Source of the DNA: an uncultured Parafilimonas sp.
Lineage (GTDB): Bacteria; Bacteroidota; Bacteroidia; Chitinophagales; Chitinophagaceae
Assembly: GCA_903882935.1 (NCBI GenBank)
Contig: CAIRZB010000039.1
Location: forward strand, 1 to 56,964
Reading direction: 5' to 3'
DNA: 56,964 bases
Part shown: in pieces, positions 43,926 to 53,298 of the stretch
Layout: each line of letters starts with the position of its first letter
How positions within the stretch are numbered: position 1 is the first letter of the stretch
Program-made: the position numbers and the translations under genes
The notes under the pieces: model-generated
What the model was told of the DNA's origin: nothing
The model's input: the letters and a program-made list of their open reading frames with translations, nothing else
Databases searched by the model: none

Positions 43926-44540
43926 CTAAACAATAACCCTAAACGTGATATTAATTCTCGGCCCGGTGGGTTGGCTGGTTTTGGGTATGCGGTGTTCCCA
44001 GTAATGCTGCGTTTCTCCGCGCATTAACAAAAAGCTGCCATGTGTAAGGCTGATGGTTTTTACCAAACTTTTGTCGGCATAGTTGCGCAGTTGAAAGCTG
44101 CGGGCAGCACCAAAACTAACTGACCCTATCACGGGGTTTCTACCGAGTTCTTTTTCATTGTCGCGGTGCCAGCCCATGCTGTCTTGCCCGTTGCGGTAAT
44201 AGTTTAGCAAGGCACTGGTAAACACCACGCCCGCCAACGGCTCAATATGCTGTTTTATTTGCAACAATGCATCCGTAAATGGCAGGGGCTGCATGGTAAT
44301 GCCTGAGTAGCTGTAGCTTTTGCCACTGTTGCCATACCAAGCGGTAAGGCGCGGCTGCAAAACCGACCTGCCAAACATTTTAATCGGCTCCTGTTTCCAG
44401 GCAATGTCATCAACCAGGTGTGTAAAGTAGGCATCACTTTCCGCTGGGGTAAAAAAATGCTCGTTATACACCACCTCGCCGTTAAAAGGCAGCAACGGTA
44501 TTTCTTTATCGGCGGTTTGTGCAAATAGTGTTTGTTGCAT
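43926..44540 (-). CDS. alkB: AlkB-type DNA/RNA dealkylase
   Basis: An Fe(II)/2-oxoglutarate dioxygenase of 204 residues that should remove methyl groups from 1-methyladenine and 3-methylcytosine. It has MFGRSVLQPRLTAWYG, the metal ligands GWHRDNE (His, Asp) and QHYWEHRIPK (His), and PRINITFR for 2-oxoglutarate. LLNYYRNGQDSMGWH is typical of the ALKBH2/3-like group. The start is two bases after the stop of the Ada-domain gene, so the two are coupled. Confidence 0.93.
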   Translation of the reverse strand: MQQTLFAQTADKEIPLLPFNGEVVYNEHFFTPAESDAYFTHLVDDIAWKQEPIKMFGRSVLQPRLTAWYGNSGKSYSYSGITMQPLPFTDALLQIKQHIEPLAGVVFTSALLNYYRNGQDSMGWHRDNEKELGRNPVIGSVSFGAARSFQLRNYADKSLVKTISLTHGSFLLMRGETQHYWEHRIPKTSQPTGPRINITFRVIV

Positions 44541-44542
44541 AA

Positions 44543-44791
44543 CTACTTTTTAGTTTGTAGCTTCCAATGCGCATAGGCCGTGCGCATACAATGCCCGCAG
44601 GGCCGGTACCCTAACCGCAATGCTTCCTCCTCGGTTGCAAAAAACACGCGGTTGCGCACCTTCATGCGCTTGCCTGTGGCGCAGTGCAAACTACCATAAA
44701 TTTTTAACAGCCTATTGCCTGCCAGCACAATGGCGCCGTTGCGCACAAGGCTTTTAAACGTTTGGCTGCCGGTGGCACTGTGCAGTAACAT
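44543..44791 (-). CDS. Stand-alone Ada metal-binding domain protein
   Basis: An 82-residue protein. The Ada N-terminal pattern is present: IYGSLHCATGKRMK, RVFFATEEEALRLGYRPCGHCM. Ada uses four Cys (CxxxC and CxxC). Here the CxxC pair is present, but the first motif keeps only its first Cys, with Lys where the second would be. In Ada the first Cys takes the methyl group from phosphotriesters. No AraC or methyltransferase domain follows, so it may act as a repair or sensing module together with AlkB. Confidence 0.82.
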   Translation of the reverse strand: MLLHSATGSQTFKSLVRNGAIVLAGNRLLKIYGSLHCATGKRMKVRNRVFFATEEEALRLGYRPCGHCMRTAYAHWKLQTKK

Positions 44792-44958
44792 ATTTGTACG
44801 CTGTTTGTTTGTTGTGGCTATACCAACGGTGCAACAAATGGCATCGTCCCTTGCGTCGCAAGCACTTCATCTGTGGAATATATATTCGGCCCAAGCCTAT
44901 GTACACCAGTTGCAGCAAGTTAAACAACCCAATACTACATCTTTAGGTACACCAGCGT

Positions 44959-45675
44959 TTACCCTAACCCATCATGAAAAATAATGCCTACTGTATTCCG
45001 TTGTCCTGTATGCACCTCGCTTACACCGTGTTTCATGCTTGCGCGGTAGTAGCCTTTGGTGCCTTTAACCGGGCGGAAGTTGGTGGTAAACAACAGTATG
45101 TCGCCCTTGCCGGGGGCCAGCACTGTGGCCTTGCTCTGCGCCCTTGGCGTTTGTTGCGTTAATACAAACTCCCCGCCCGTATAGTCAACGCCAGGCTCAT
45201 TCAAAAACAGCACCAATTGTATGGGGAAGAACACATCGCCATACAAATCCTGGTGCAGCGTGTTGTGCCCGCCAACGCCGTACTGCAATATCAGCACGGT
45301 AGGCTGTGTTTGGTTATGGGTACGGCAAACCTGCTGAAACGCGGCAAAGTTGTCTGGGTAGGCCTGCGGTATGGCCAGGGCCTTCATCCAAGTGTTGGCA
45401 ACAGGGGCCAAAAAAGGGTACACGGATTGCCTGACGGTTTGCAAAATGCCCGGCAGTGGGTAGGTAAAATATTTATACTCACCCAAGCCAAACCGGTACC
45501 GTTGCATGGTGATTGTTTTGCGGTACAAGATTTCATCGCCATAGCTGGCCGCCAAAGCCGCACATTCATTACCGGTTAGTATGTTGGGCAATAGGGCAAA
45601 CCCTTTGTTGTGCAAGTTTTCGGTGGCTGTTGGCCATGCCGCCTGCTGTATACGTTGTGTTATGGTGGGGTTCAT
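44959..45675 (-). CDS. 2-oxoglutarate/Fe(II) oxygenase (PF09859-like)
   Basis: A protein of 238 residues with a double-stranded beta-helix core. Features are NKGFALLPNILTGNEC near the start, the metal pair GGHNTLHQDLYGDVFFP, YTGGEFVLTQQTPRAQS and the late KHGVSEVHTGQRNTVGIIFHD with the second His and the Arg for 2-oxoglutarate. Homologues are often found beside ada and alkB and are thought to take part in alkylation response. It starts two bases after the DUF1203 stop. Confidence 0.85.
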   Translation of the reverse strand: MNPTITQRIQQAAWPTATENLHNKGFALLPNILTGNECAALAASYGDEILYRKTITMQRYRFGLGEYKYFTYPLPGILQTVRQSVYPFLAPVANTWMKALAIPQAYPDNFAAFQQVCRTHNQTQPTVLILQYGVGGHNTLHQDLYGDVFFPIQLVLFLNEPGVDYTGGEFVLTQQTPRAQSKATVLAPGKGDILLFTTNFRPVKGTKGYYRASMKHGVSEVHTGQRNTVGIIFHDGLG

Positions 45676-45677
45676 GC

Positions 45678-46172
45678 TTACTGGTTGGTGTTGGGGTAGC
45701 GTTCAATTGTGCAGATGTAGCAGCAGGCTTCCGCGTTGCGGGCATGCAGATAAGCTACCTGGGGGCTGGTGGTGAATATCTCCACAATCAGCTCGTCAAC
45801 ATCCCTATCCCCTACCAGCTGGGTGTGTACCATTTGCTGGTCGCTATTGTACCCTACCAACGTTAATGGACAGTTGGTCTTGTCGGCCTTTATCGCTGGC
45901 GGAAAACGGTGAACATCGCTATAGGCGTCCACCTCCGCTGCATGTATAAATACTGGGCCGGGCTGGTTAAAAGCGTTATCAACGGCAAAAGGGGAATGGC
46001 TGAACAGCAAGCGCCTGTCAACGCCGGGCTTAAAAGGCCTTAGCGATACCCTGCATGGCCCGTAACCGGAGGCTGTTTGCTCAACAACGGCATGGCCAAA
46101 CGCATCTTGGCGGGTACTTCTTATTTCAGCCGCGTATTGTGGTGATAGCGGCACGATGGTAAACTGTTGCAT
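45678..46172 (-). CDS. DUF1203 domain protein
   Basis: A cytoplasmic protein of 164 residues. The DUF1203 core is SGYGPCRVSLRPFKPGVDRRLLFSHSPF, then GPVFIHAAEVDAY and VAYLHARNAEACCYICTIER. The function is unknown; a Cys/His-containing fold is likely. Start MQQFTIVPLSP at 46172 is preferred over the in-frame start at 46205. It is tightly joined to the oxygenase downstream, so a shared role is likely. Confidence 0.82.
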   Translation of the reverse strand: MQQFTIVPLSPQYAAEIRSTRQDAFGHAVVEQTASGYGPCRVSLRPFKPGVDRRLLFSHSPFAVDNAFNQPGPVFIHAAEVDAYSDVHRFPPAIKADKTNCPLTLVGYNSDQQMVHTQLVGDRDVDELIVEIFTTSPQVAYLHARNAEACCYICTIERYPNTNQ

Positions 46173-46268
46173 ATACCTGTTTTTGTTGCAACAAAATTGC
46201 ACCATATAACAGGCGGGAAAAACCCGATAGTTGCGGTTGTTGGCATAAGTAACTGCCTAATATCCTCA

Positions 46269-46937
46269 CTACTGTATTTTCTCAAAAGGCACATTGGTAA
46301 TGCCATAGCTTTTCCAGTCGTTAAAATCAAAATGCCACCATTCGTATTCGTATACTGTAAAGCCCTGCGCTTCCATTTTGGTGCGCAGTAGGTCGCGCAT
46401 TTGGCGTTGCAAGTCAGTGCCGCCGGCGTAGTGAGGGTAGCTGCGGTCGCTCATTTCATCATACACACCGGTCATTTCAATTTCCTTGCCAGTTTTAAGG
46501 TCGTACAGGCTTAAGTCAACCGCGCACCCACGGTTATGCCGGCTGCCCTTTTTGGGGTCGGCCACAAACTTGTGGTTTTCGGGCGGTGTAACATCCCAAA
46601 ACAGTTTGGTAACGCTCCAAGGGCGGTAGCCGTCAAATATCAGCAGGCCATAGCCCAATGGCTGTAGGCTGGCATTGGCCCGTGCCACCGCTTCAGCGGC
46701 AGGGCGTTGTAAAAAAGCCCTTGCCTGGGTATAAACCGGCCTGCCCACAAGGTTGTTGCTGGTAGCATACCGTATGTCTAGCTTAAGGGTGCTGTCTACT
46801 TTTATCAGCTCAACAAGGTCAGTCTTTTTAAAACTGCCTGTTTCTTTGGGTGGTTTTGCCGCGCAGGCGGCCAACAAAACCACTAAAAGCAACGGCAAGC
46901 GTTTATAATATGCGGGGGATGTTAGACGTATGTTCAT
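46269..46937 (-). CDS. D-alanyl-D-alanine dipeptidase (VanX/DdpX type), lipoprotein
   Basis: A zinc dipeptidase of 222 residues that hydrolyses D-Ala-D-Ala. The signal ends LLAAC. Catalytic features are LIFDGYRPWSVTK (Arg), SRHNRGCAVDLS (zinc His and Asp) and YEYEWWHFDF (Glu base and zinc His). In a Gram-negative without vancomycin genes, this enzyme more probably recycles cell-wall D-Ala-D-Ala for nutrition than confers resistance. Confidence 0.92.
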   Translation of the reverse strand: MNIRLTSPAYYKRLPLLLVVLLAACAAKPPKETGSFKKTDLVELIKVDSTLKLDIRYATSNNLVGRPVYTQARAFLQRPAAEAVARANASLQPLGYGLLIFDGYRPWSVTKLFWDVTPPENHKFVADPKKGSRHNRGCAVDLSLYDLKTGKEIEMTGVYDEMSDRSYPHYAGGTDLQRQMRDLLRTKMEAQGFTVYEYEWWHFDFNDWKSYGITNVPFEKIQ

Positions 46938-47166
46938 ATTGCTAAAATAACAAAATTACGGCACCAACTGCTAATTGTTATTGTAAGGGTTGCAGTTATC
47001 GTTTCGCAAGCTATAAACGGGCTATAACAATCACAAATCAAATAAACAAAAGGGGGGTATGGTTTTATTTAAAAAATGTGCAAAAGCCAATTACGTATGT
47101 GGAGGAGCGGTTAAAGAATTTTAGCGTAGGAAGCATCGCCCCTATTTGTCTTATTTTCTTTACAGC

Positions 47167-47394
47167 CTACAACGAAAAACACTCGTACTCGTTGCCGTTT
47201 TGGGATAAATGCAACTCAAAAAGGGCATCGTTTGTAAGGCGCAAGTCAATTTCCACCGAGGGGCCTTGAAAACACCCCTTACGAACCAATTGTTGTTTGC
47301 CCGATAAAATTTTGTAATAAAACAGGTTAAAGTGAAAATGAAAATCACTTATTTCAATGGTTATTTTACTGCCCTTTTTTTGTACAAAAAACAT
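47167..47394 (-). CDS. Hypothetical small protein, 75 residues
   Basis: Not recognised. No membrane segment or signal. It begins MFFVQKKGSKITIEISDFHFHFN and ends ALFELHLSQNGNEYECFSL, with alternating hydrophobic and polar residues that suggest a small beta-sheet protein. A TTG 11 codons upstream is possible. The terminator at 47444-47471 lies just before its start, so its promoter must be very close or it is not expressed. Moderate doubt. Confidence 0.4.
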   Translation of the reverse strand: MFFVQKKGSKITIEISDFHFHFNLFYYKILSGKQQLVRKGCFQGPSVEIDLRLTNDALFELHLSQNGNEYECFSL

Positions 47395-47443
47395 ACAGTT
47401 GGTTTTAAGTAATGCTACCTTATTCAACAGTCATAAAAATAGA

Positions 47444-47471
47444 ATTGCACCCCGCAAAAGCAGGGTGCAAT
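47444..47471 (-). terminator. Minus-strand terminator before the 47167 gene
   Basis: 9-bp stem ATTGCACCC / GGGTGCAAT followed on the minus strand by TTCTATTTTT. It ends whatever is transcribed leftwards from about 47690, where a weak palindromic promoter site is seen. Confidence 0.65.
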
Positions 47472-47697
47472 GGCTGGCAATCGTTAGCGTTGCAATTTTT
47501 CTCATATGCTCGGTAAAGGTAACGCTGATACCATTTTGAAAAACACCATAAACAAGGGGGGGATGTTTTTGCAAAACAACTCAGTTGCGATGGGCAGTAA
47601 TATCTTACAAACGCAGGGGCATGGTGGCTTATTAAAAAACAAAGCGTTAAAGAATACCGGCATAGTAAGCAATAACATTAAACATATTAAAGGATTG

Positions 47698-47744
47698 CTA
47701 AAATACCAAACCGTTAATCAATTAAATATCCCTTAAATAAGGTG
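47698..47744 (-). promoter_or_regulatory. Weaker palindrome plus -7 site (site 11)
   Basis: Minus strand: CACC-TTATTTAA-GGGA (47744-47729), 23-base spacer, TATTTTAG (47705-47698). The -7 element has one change. It would make a transcript of about 240 bases up to the terminator at 47444 that holds no accepted gene, so it could be another RNA locus or a relic. Confidence 0.42.
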
Positions 47745-47846
47745 GCGATGGTAACACAAAACTATGTTTTAGAAAACGCAACAGCCACTTAACTGCTTAA
47801 TAGGCAACCACATACCCAACTACAACACTTTAATACTTACTTAACA

Positions 47847-47892
47847 CCCCCTATTTAAGGGTAATTCTTAGTGTGCTTATGCCATAAGTTTG
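47847..47892 (+). promoter_or_regulatory. Palindrome plus -7 promoter, site 9
   Basis: CCCC-CTATTTAA-GGGT (47847-47862), 22-base spacer, -7 element TAAGTTTG (47885-47892). The predicted start near 47899 gives a leader of about 55 bases to the large PAS kinase gene. Confidence 0.78.
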
Positions 47893-47954
47893 CAAAGTAC
47901 AAACACTGTTAACATGCGTAACAGTTGGCCAGTCAGCAGTAACTATTTAACGCA

Positions 47955-50900
47955 ATGAGTTTTATCAACACTAAAAAACTTCAAAAGCAGCAAGTGCGCA
48001 ATGCAACTAAGGTAACGCCGCCGCGCCCCGCTGTGTATAGTACTGCCGACATCAACACCATGTCGCTTGACGAGTTGCGCAATGCCTACCGGCAACTGCA
48101 GCAACTGGCGCAGCAGCAGCAGGCAACTGCACGCAATTTTACCCCCAGTACCGATGGGCTACTTTATAACGCCACAGTAACTGTAGACAATATTTTACCG
48201 TTGCCCTTAAACAACGGAGAAACCAGCGCATTGGCATATTTTAATGCCGACATGGTATGCGAGTTTGCGAATGATGAATTTAGCCTATGGCTACCTAAGG
48301 GCATATTAAGCGCGCAAGGCAAACACCACAAACAATTGGTAGGCGATGCCATATTTGTGCAAATACTGCCTTATATACAACAAGCACTGCAAGGCAGGCA
48401 AACTCAATTTGAAAGGCAGGGCTTGGTTGAGCAAAAATACAACGGCTGGGTTAGGGTGCAGTATATACCCAAACTAAGCAACGGGGGAGTTATTGGCTAC
48501 TATACCATTTTGACCAACATAACGGCCGTTAAAAAAATGGAAGCCGATCTGGCGTTTGAACATGCCAATACATTGGCGTTAATTAACAACACCACCGATT
48601 ATATTTGGAGCTTTGGGCATGACCTAAAATTAATTTCGGCCAACAAACCCTACCAACTGCTTATTGAAAAACTGGGCGGCCATACGTTTGCCATAGGTAT
48701 GGATGTATTGCCCCCGGCACACTTTTTGCCCAAAGGCACCAACCGATTGCTGGAAAATTGCCGCCGTGTGCTGGCAGGCGAAACATTTATTACCGAAGAC
48801 CAGTTGGTTATCGACCAATTGGGGGTAGAAATTTTTCTGGAAACATCGTTTTGCCCAATTATAGAGCAAGGCAAAGTGGTGGCCGCAGCCGCCTTTAGCA
48901 GGGATATAACAGCACGAAAAAAAGAAATGGAACGGTTAAAGCTGCTAGAGTCAGCAATTACCCATACCAAGGATATAGTGATGATTACCAAAGCCGAGCC
49001 ATTTGGTGAGCCTGGGCCCATTATTGAATATGTTAACCCCGCCTTTACCGCTATTACTGGTTATACAGCCGAGGAAGCTATTGGCAAAAGCCCCCGCTTT
49101 TTGCAAGGCCCGGGTACCGACAGGCAGCAGCTAAAAAATTTGCGTGCCTGCATGGAAAAATGGCAGCCCGGCGAAGTAACCACCTTGAACTATAAAAAAA
49201 GCGGCGAGCCATTTTGGGTAAACTTTAGCGTACACCCGGTGGCCAACGAAAAAGGCTGGTTTACGCATTGGGTATCGGTTGAAAAGGATGTTACTGCCCA
49301 AAAAAATGCGGAACAGGCACTTTTAAACAGCCTAAAACACCTCGAGAACTACACCCAGGCTGTTGAAAAAGGTACCAACATGGTAATATTTAACTTGGCT
49401 GGCGTTATAACGTTTGCCAACGACCGCTTTTGCCAACTAAGCAAATACACCAAGGAAGAACTGGTGGGCAGCCACATGATGCTGTTACCCAGCGACCAAA
49501 TAACCCCAGAGTATGGCCTGCATTTTTGGAAAACTGTGATGGCAGGCAATGTATTTAGAGACCGTATGAAAAAAACCGCCAAAGACGGAAGCTATTTTTG
49601 GGTTGATGCCATACTTACCCCTTTTGTAAACACCGAGGGTGAGGTGTACCAGGTACTGGCCCTTGATACGGATATTACCCAAACCAAACTGGCGGAAGAA
49701 GCGTTGCAACTAAGTAACGACCGGTTTAACCTAGCCGCAAAAGCCACCTTGGATATTATTTGGGACTGGGACATAGCTAAAAAAGAAATGTACTACAGCG
49801 ATGCCTGCGAAACGTTGTTGGGCTACCGGGGCGGCATGCACCCGTTTGACCTACAACCCAAGTATTTTACCCAAACCCACCCCGATGATGTTACCGCAGT
49901 TATAAAAAGCATGCAACTTGCCCTTAGCAACGGCAGTATGAACTGGCAGCACCAGTATAAGCTAAAAAACCTTGGCGGTGAATACGCCACCATTATAGAC
50001 CGCGCCTTAATTATACGGGATGAGCAGGGCTTGGCCGTACGCATGGTGGGTGCTATGCAGGATGTAACTGTACAAACACTCGCGGAAAAAGCACTGACAG
50101 AAACCAACAGGTTGCTGACAGATTATAAACAAGCCTTAGATGAGGCCAACATGGTTTTTATTGCGGATGCTGACGGTATAATAAAATATGCCAACAATAA
50201 CCTTCGCCAAATGTCAGGCTACACAAAGGCGGAGTTAATAGGCAGCCATATAAGCATCATAAAATCCTGGCACCACAGCGATGCCTATTACAACCATGTT
50301 TGGCAAACGATACTGATGGGCAAAGTTTTTAAGGCCCAAATAAAAAACCGCGCAAAAAACGGCAGCTATTATTGGGTTGATACCACCATAACGCCGTTTT
50401 TAAACACCAATGGCAAGGTTTACCAATTTTTAGTTATTGACACTGATATAACACAAACAAAACTGGCAGAAGAAGCCCTACAAGCCAGCAACCAACGTTT
50501 TAACTTGGCTATAGAGGCCACTATGGATGTTATTTGGGACTGGGATATTGCAAAAGGGCAAATATTTTTGAGCGACGCTTTTCTGTCTAATTTTGGCCAC
50601 GATGCGGGATGGCACCCTTTTGCGCTAACCCCAGCTTTTTTTGAAAAAAGACACCCCGATGACGCACCGGGCGTATTAGCCTCGTTACAAATTGCCATAA
50701 AAGGCAACGATATTTTTTGGCAGCACCAATACAGGCTGCGCAAACAAAACGGCGAGTATGCCCATATTACCGACCGTGCCATCATAGTGCGGGATGAACA
50801 TGGAACTGCCATACGGATGGTAGGCGCTAAACGCGACATAACAGAGCAAGTGCAAAACGCGCAAAAAGAACGTGCTCAAGAACTGCGCTTTCGCGAAATG

Positions 50901-51965
50901 GTGTACAATGTAAACGATGTTATTAACATAATTGACGAAAAGGGGATTGTATTATACAGTAGCCCATCGCTAAAAACAGTGGCGGGCTTTGAACCAAATG
51001 AAGTGGTGGGCCTAAAAACTTTTGCGCTGGCACACCCCGAGGATTATGCCACCTTAAAACAAAACCATGCGGCGTTGCTGCAACACCCCGGCAACGGCCA
51101 AGTAGTAGAGGTGAGGTACCGGCACAAAAACGGCCACTACATTAACATTGAAATACAGGGCAACAACCAATTACACAACCCTGCCATAAAGGGCATTGTT
51201 TTAACCACCCGTGATGTTACCGCCCGCAACCAAAAAGAAACGGAGCGCAGAGAATTGTTGTATGAGTTGATGCGAAAAAATACCGACCTGCGCCAGTTTT
51301 CGTACCTGGCCGGCCACCACCTGCGCGCACCGTTAACCAACCTTAGTGCTATTTGCACATTATTGGATGCCGATGGCCTTGCCCCGGATGAAGTGCCAAT
51401 GCTGCTAAATGCCTTTAAAACATCTACTTTAAAGATTAATGAGGTATTAGACGATATTATTAAAATATTGCTGGTTAAAGACAGTGCCCCAAAACAAGTG
51501 AAGGACACCGTACACCTGCAACAAGCCTTAGCGGTGGCAATGCAACTGACCAAGAATGCGATTGCAGCATCAGGAGCCACGGTAACGGCCGATTTTAGCA
51601 ACGCACCGCAGGTAATGTTTAGCAAGGCGTATATGCAAGATATTTTTGCAGAGCTTATTACCAATGCCATACAATTTGCACACAGCCAGCGGCCGCCAGT
51701 TATAACCATAACTGTTACAACAACAGGCGGTACTGTTGTTGTAACAGTTGCCGACAATGGCCTTGGCCTGGATATGGAAAAAGCTAAAAACAAAGTATTT
51801 GGCCTGTACCAACGCTTTACCAACATTGGCACAGGCCGTGGCCTCGGCCTGTACATGGTACAAGCCAAGCTAGCAATGTTTGGCTATACCATTGCTGTGC
51901 AAAGTACTGTAAATAAGGGAAGTACTTTTACAATAAGGCTACATAACCAGCAGGCAAAAAGCTAA
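47955..51965 (+). CDS. Cytoplasmic histidine kinase with eight PAS domains
   Basis: A protein of 1336 residues without membrane helices. After a Gln-rich coiled coil (about 40-60) there are eight PAS domains, at about 80-195, 205-318, 325-450, 458-580, 590-710, 725-840, 850-970 and 985-1090. PAS4-5 and PAS6-7 are a duplicated two-domain module (both contain TDITQTKLAEEALQ and WDWDIAK). PAS3 resembles LOV domains (GKSPRFLQGPGTD) but lacks the flavin-binding Cys. The kinase core has GHHLRAPLTN (His1121), the N box in ELITNAIQFA, ADNGLGLD and GRGLGLYMVQ. It carries a palindromic promoter and precedes the phosphorelay operon by 290 bases. Confidence 0.93.
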   Translation: MSFINTKKLQKQQVRNATKVTPPRPAVYSTADINTMSLDELRNAYRQLQQLAQQQQATARNFTPSTDGLLYNATVTVDNILPLPLNNGETSALAYFNADMVCEFANDEFSLWLPKGILSAQGKHHKQLVGDAIFVQILPYIQQALQGRQTQFERQGLVEQKYNGWVRVQYIPKLSNGGVIGYYTILTNITAVKKMEADLAFEHANTLALINNTTDYIWSFGHDLKLISANKPYQLLIEKLGGHTFAIGMDVLPPAHFLPKGTNRLLENCRRVLAGETFITEDQLVIDQLGVEIFLETSFCPIIEQGKVVAAAAFSRDITARKKEMERLKLLESAITHTKDIVMITKAEPFGEPGPIIEYVNPAFTAITGYTAEEAIGKSPRFLQGPGTDRQQLKNLRACMEKWQPGEVTTLNYKKSGEPFWVNFSVHPVANEKGWFTHWVSVEKDVTAQKNAEQALLNSLKHLENYTQAVEKGTNMVIFNLAGVITFANDRFCQLSKYTKEELVGSHMMLLPSDQITPEYGLHFWKTVMAGNVFRDRMKKTAKDGSYFWVDAILTPFVNTEGEVYQVLALDTDITQTKLAEEALQLSNDRFNLAAKATLDIIWDWDIAKKEMYYSDACETLLGYRGGMHPFDLQPKYFTQTHPDDVTAVIKSMQLALSNGSMNWQHQYKLKNLGGEYATIIDRALIIRDEQGLAVRMVGAMQDVTVQTLAEKALTETNRLLTDYKQALDEANMVFIADADGIIKYANNNLRQMSGYTKAELIGSHISIIKSWHHSDAYYNHVWQTILMGKVFKAQIKNRAKNGSYYWVDTTITPFLNTNGKVYQFLVIDTDITQTKLAEEALQASNQRFNLAIEATMDVIWDWDIAKGQIFLSDAFLSNFGHDAGWHPFALTPAFFEKRHPDDAPGVLASLQIAIKGNDIFWQHQYRLRKQNGEYAHITDRAIIVRDEHGTAIRMVGAKRDITEQVQNAQKERAQELRFREMVYNVNDVINIIDEKGIVLYSSPSLKTVAGFEPNEVVGLKTFALAHPEDYATLKQNHAALLQHPGNGQVVEVRYRHKNGHYINIEIQGNNQLHNPAIKGIVLTTRDVTARNQKETERRELLYELMRKNTDLRQFSYLAGHHLRAPLTNLSAICTLLDADGLAPDEVPMLLNAFKTSTLKINEVLDDIIKILLVKDSAPKQVKDTVHLQQALAVAMQLTKNAIAASGATVTADFSNAPQVMFSKAYMQDIFAELITNAIQFAHSQRPPVITITVTTTGGTVVVTVADNGLGLDMEKAKNKVFGLYQRFTNIGTGRGLGLYMVQAKLAMFGYTIAVQSTVNKGSTFTIRLHNQQAKS

Positions 51966-52257
51966 AAGCGTTTTACAGCAACCAACAGTGTTTAGGCAAT
52001 GATGCCAGCACCTTGTAAAAAATAAAGCGCTAGATAGGGTTTACATTTTTTATTAAACAACAAGAAATAATTTCAAAAAAATGACACTTAATATACGATT
52101 AAATAAATCAGCTAAATTAAATTTTGTATAAAACCTGCTTAAGGTTTTTTTCAGGGATAGTTTAAATTGGAAGTTTACAGGGTAGTTAAAAAACAACCGT
52201 ACATTTTTTAAAAAATCAACATCAAAGTAAGCTTCACAAAATTAATTACACTTTTTC

Positions 52258-52878
52258 ATGGTAACCGTTGGCATAATTGAAGACGACAGCAAACTAAGGA
52301 TGCTACTAACAGAAACCTTGCGGCTTAACAACGCACAAGTGCTTTTTGATTTTTCGTCGGTAGAGGAATTTACCGCAAACAAAAAAGGCTTGCACTCGCC
52401 GTTTCTTTTCTTTTTAGACATTGGCCTGCCGGGTATTTCGGGTATTGAAGCGGTACGTTTAATCAGGGGCTTTTTCCCAGAAACCTACCTTGTTATAATA
52501 AGCGGCAACAACGATGAACAAATTATTTGGAATGCAATTACGGCAGGTGCCAATGGGTATTTAATAAAACCGGTTAAACTGGAAAATATAAAGCAGCAAT
52601 TGCAAACCATTGTTGACGGCGGTGCACTTATGTCGCCAGAAGTTGCGCAATTACTGGTACAAAAAATACATGCCAGCAAACTGGGTACCAATAAGTACGT
52701 TGGGATGTTGACGCCGAGGGAAAAAGATGTAATAGGCCTTTTGATGAAAGGCTTAACCTACAAAGAAGTGGCGGCCCAGTTGGGGCTTTCAACAAGTACT
52801 GTTAACGACTATATTAAAAGCATATACCATAAAACAAACGTTCATTCAAAAGCCGAGCTTGTGTCACTTTTTTTATAA
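52258..52878 (+). CDS. NarL/FixJ-type response regulator (receiver plus LuxR helix-turn-helix)
   Basis: A protein of 206 residues. The receiver domain has the acidic pair in GIIEDDSK, phospho-acceptor Asp54 (LDIGLPG) and Lys104 (YLIKPVK). The LuxR DNA-binding domain starts LTPREKDVIGLLMKGLTYKEVAAQLGLS and continues STVNDYIKSIYHKTNVHSKAELV. First gene of a four-gene unit. No palindromic site is seen upstream, so it is not an obvious member of that regulon but could be its regulator. Confidence 0.93.
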   Translation: MVTVGIIEDDSKLRMLLTETLRLNNAQVLFDFSSVEEFTANKKGLHSPFLFFLDIGLPGISGIEAVRLIRGFFPETYLVIISGNNDEQIIWNAITAGANGYLIKPVKLENIKQQLQTIVDGGALMSPEVAQLLVQKIHASKLGTNKYVGMLTPREKDVIGLLMKGLTYKEVAAQLGLSTSTVNDYIKSIYHKTNVHSKAELVSLFL

Positions 52879-52887
52879 CCCATTATT

Positions 52888-53295
52888 ATGAATACCATTA
52901 AAGCCGAAGTAATAATCATAGACGATTATGCGCAAAACAGGCTATTGTTAGAGATGATCTTAGACAGATGGCAGCCAACATTGCACATAACCGAAGCAGA
53001 AAATGCCCTACCTGTAATAGACATGATAAAAAGCAGCCCTTATAATAACATATTGCTACTGCTTGATTTACAAATGCCCGTTATGGATGGCTACGCCTTT
53101 TTGGATGCATGGCAATTGGAAAAAAATACGGTTAATAAAAATGTAACCATCATTATAATTTCGGCAACGCCCATGGTAAAGTTTAAACTTCGGCCCCAAT
53201 TTGGCATGCAACACGATTACCTGGAAAAACCGGTTTCGGAGGCGGAGCTTGGCAATGTAATTAACGCATTTTTAAACAGCATAACACAGGCATAA
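52888..53295 (+). CDS. Single-domain response regulator
   Basis: A receiver domain alone, 135 residues, with IIIDDYAQNR, phospho-acceptor Asp60 (LLDLQMPVMDG) and Lys114 (YLEKPVS). Without an output domain it probably acts as a phosphate shuttle or as a protein-interaction switch in the same pathway. It starts nine bases after the LuxR-type gene and ends three bases before the kinase gene. Confidence 0.9.
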   Translation: MNTIKAEVIIIDDYAQNRLLLEMILDRWQPTLHITEAENALPVIDMIKSSPYNNILLLLDLQMPVMDGYAFLDAWQLEKNTVNKNVTIIIISATPMVKFKLRPQFGMQHDYLEKPVSEAELGNVINAFLNSITQA

Positions 53296-53298
53296 GTT

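Noticed and set aside
47547-47562. Near match CACC-ATAAACAA-GGGG
   Set aside because: No TAnnTTTG-like element 22-23 bases downstream on either strand.
48930-49310. LOV photoreceptor domain in the large kinase
   Set aside because: The LOV-like motif reads GKSPRFLQG; the flavin-adduct Cys is missing, so light sensing by this domain is not supported.
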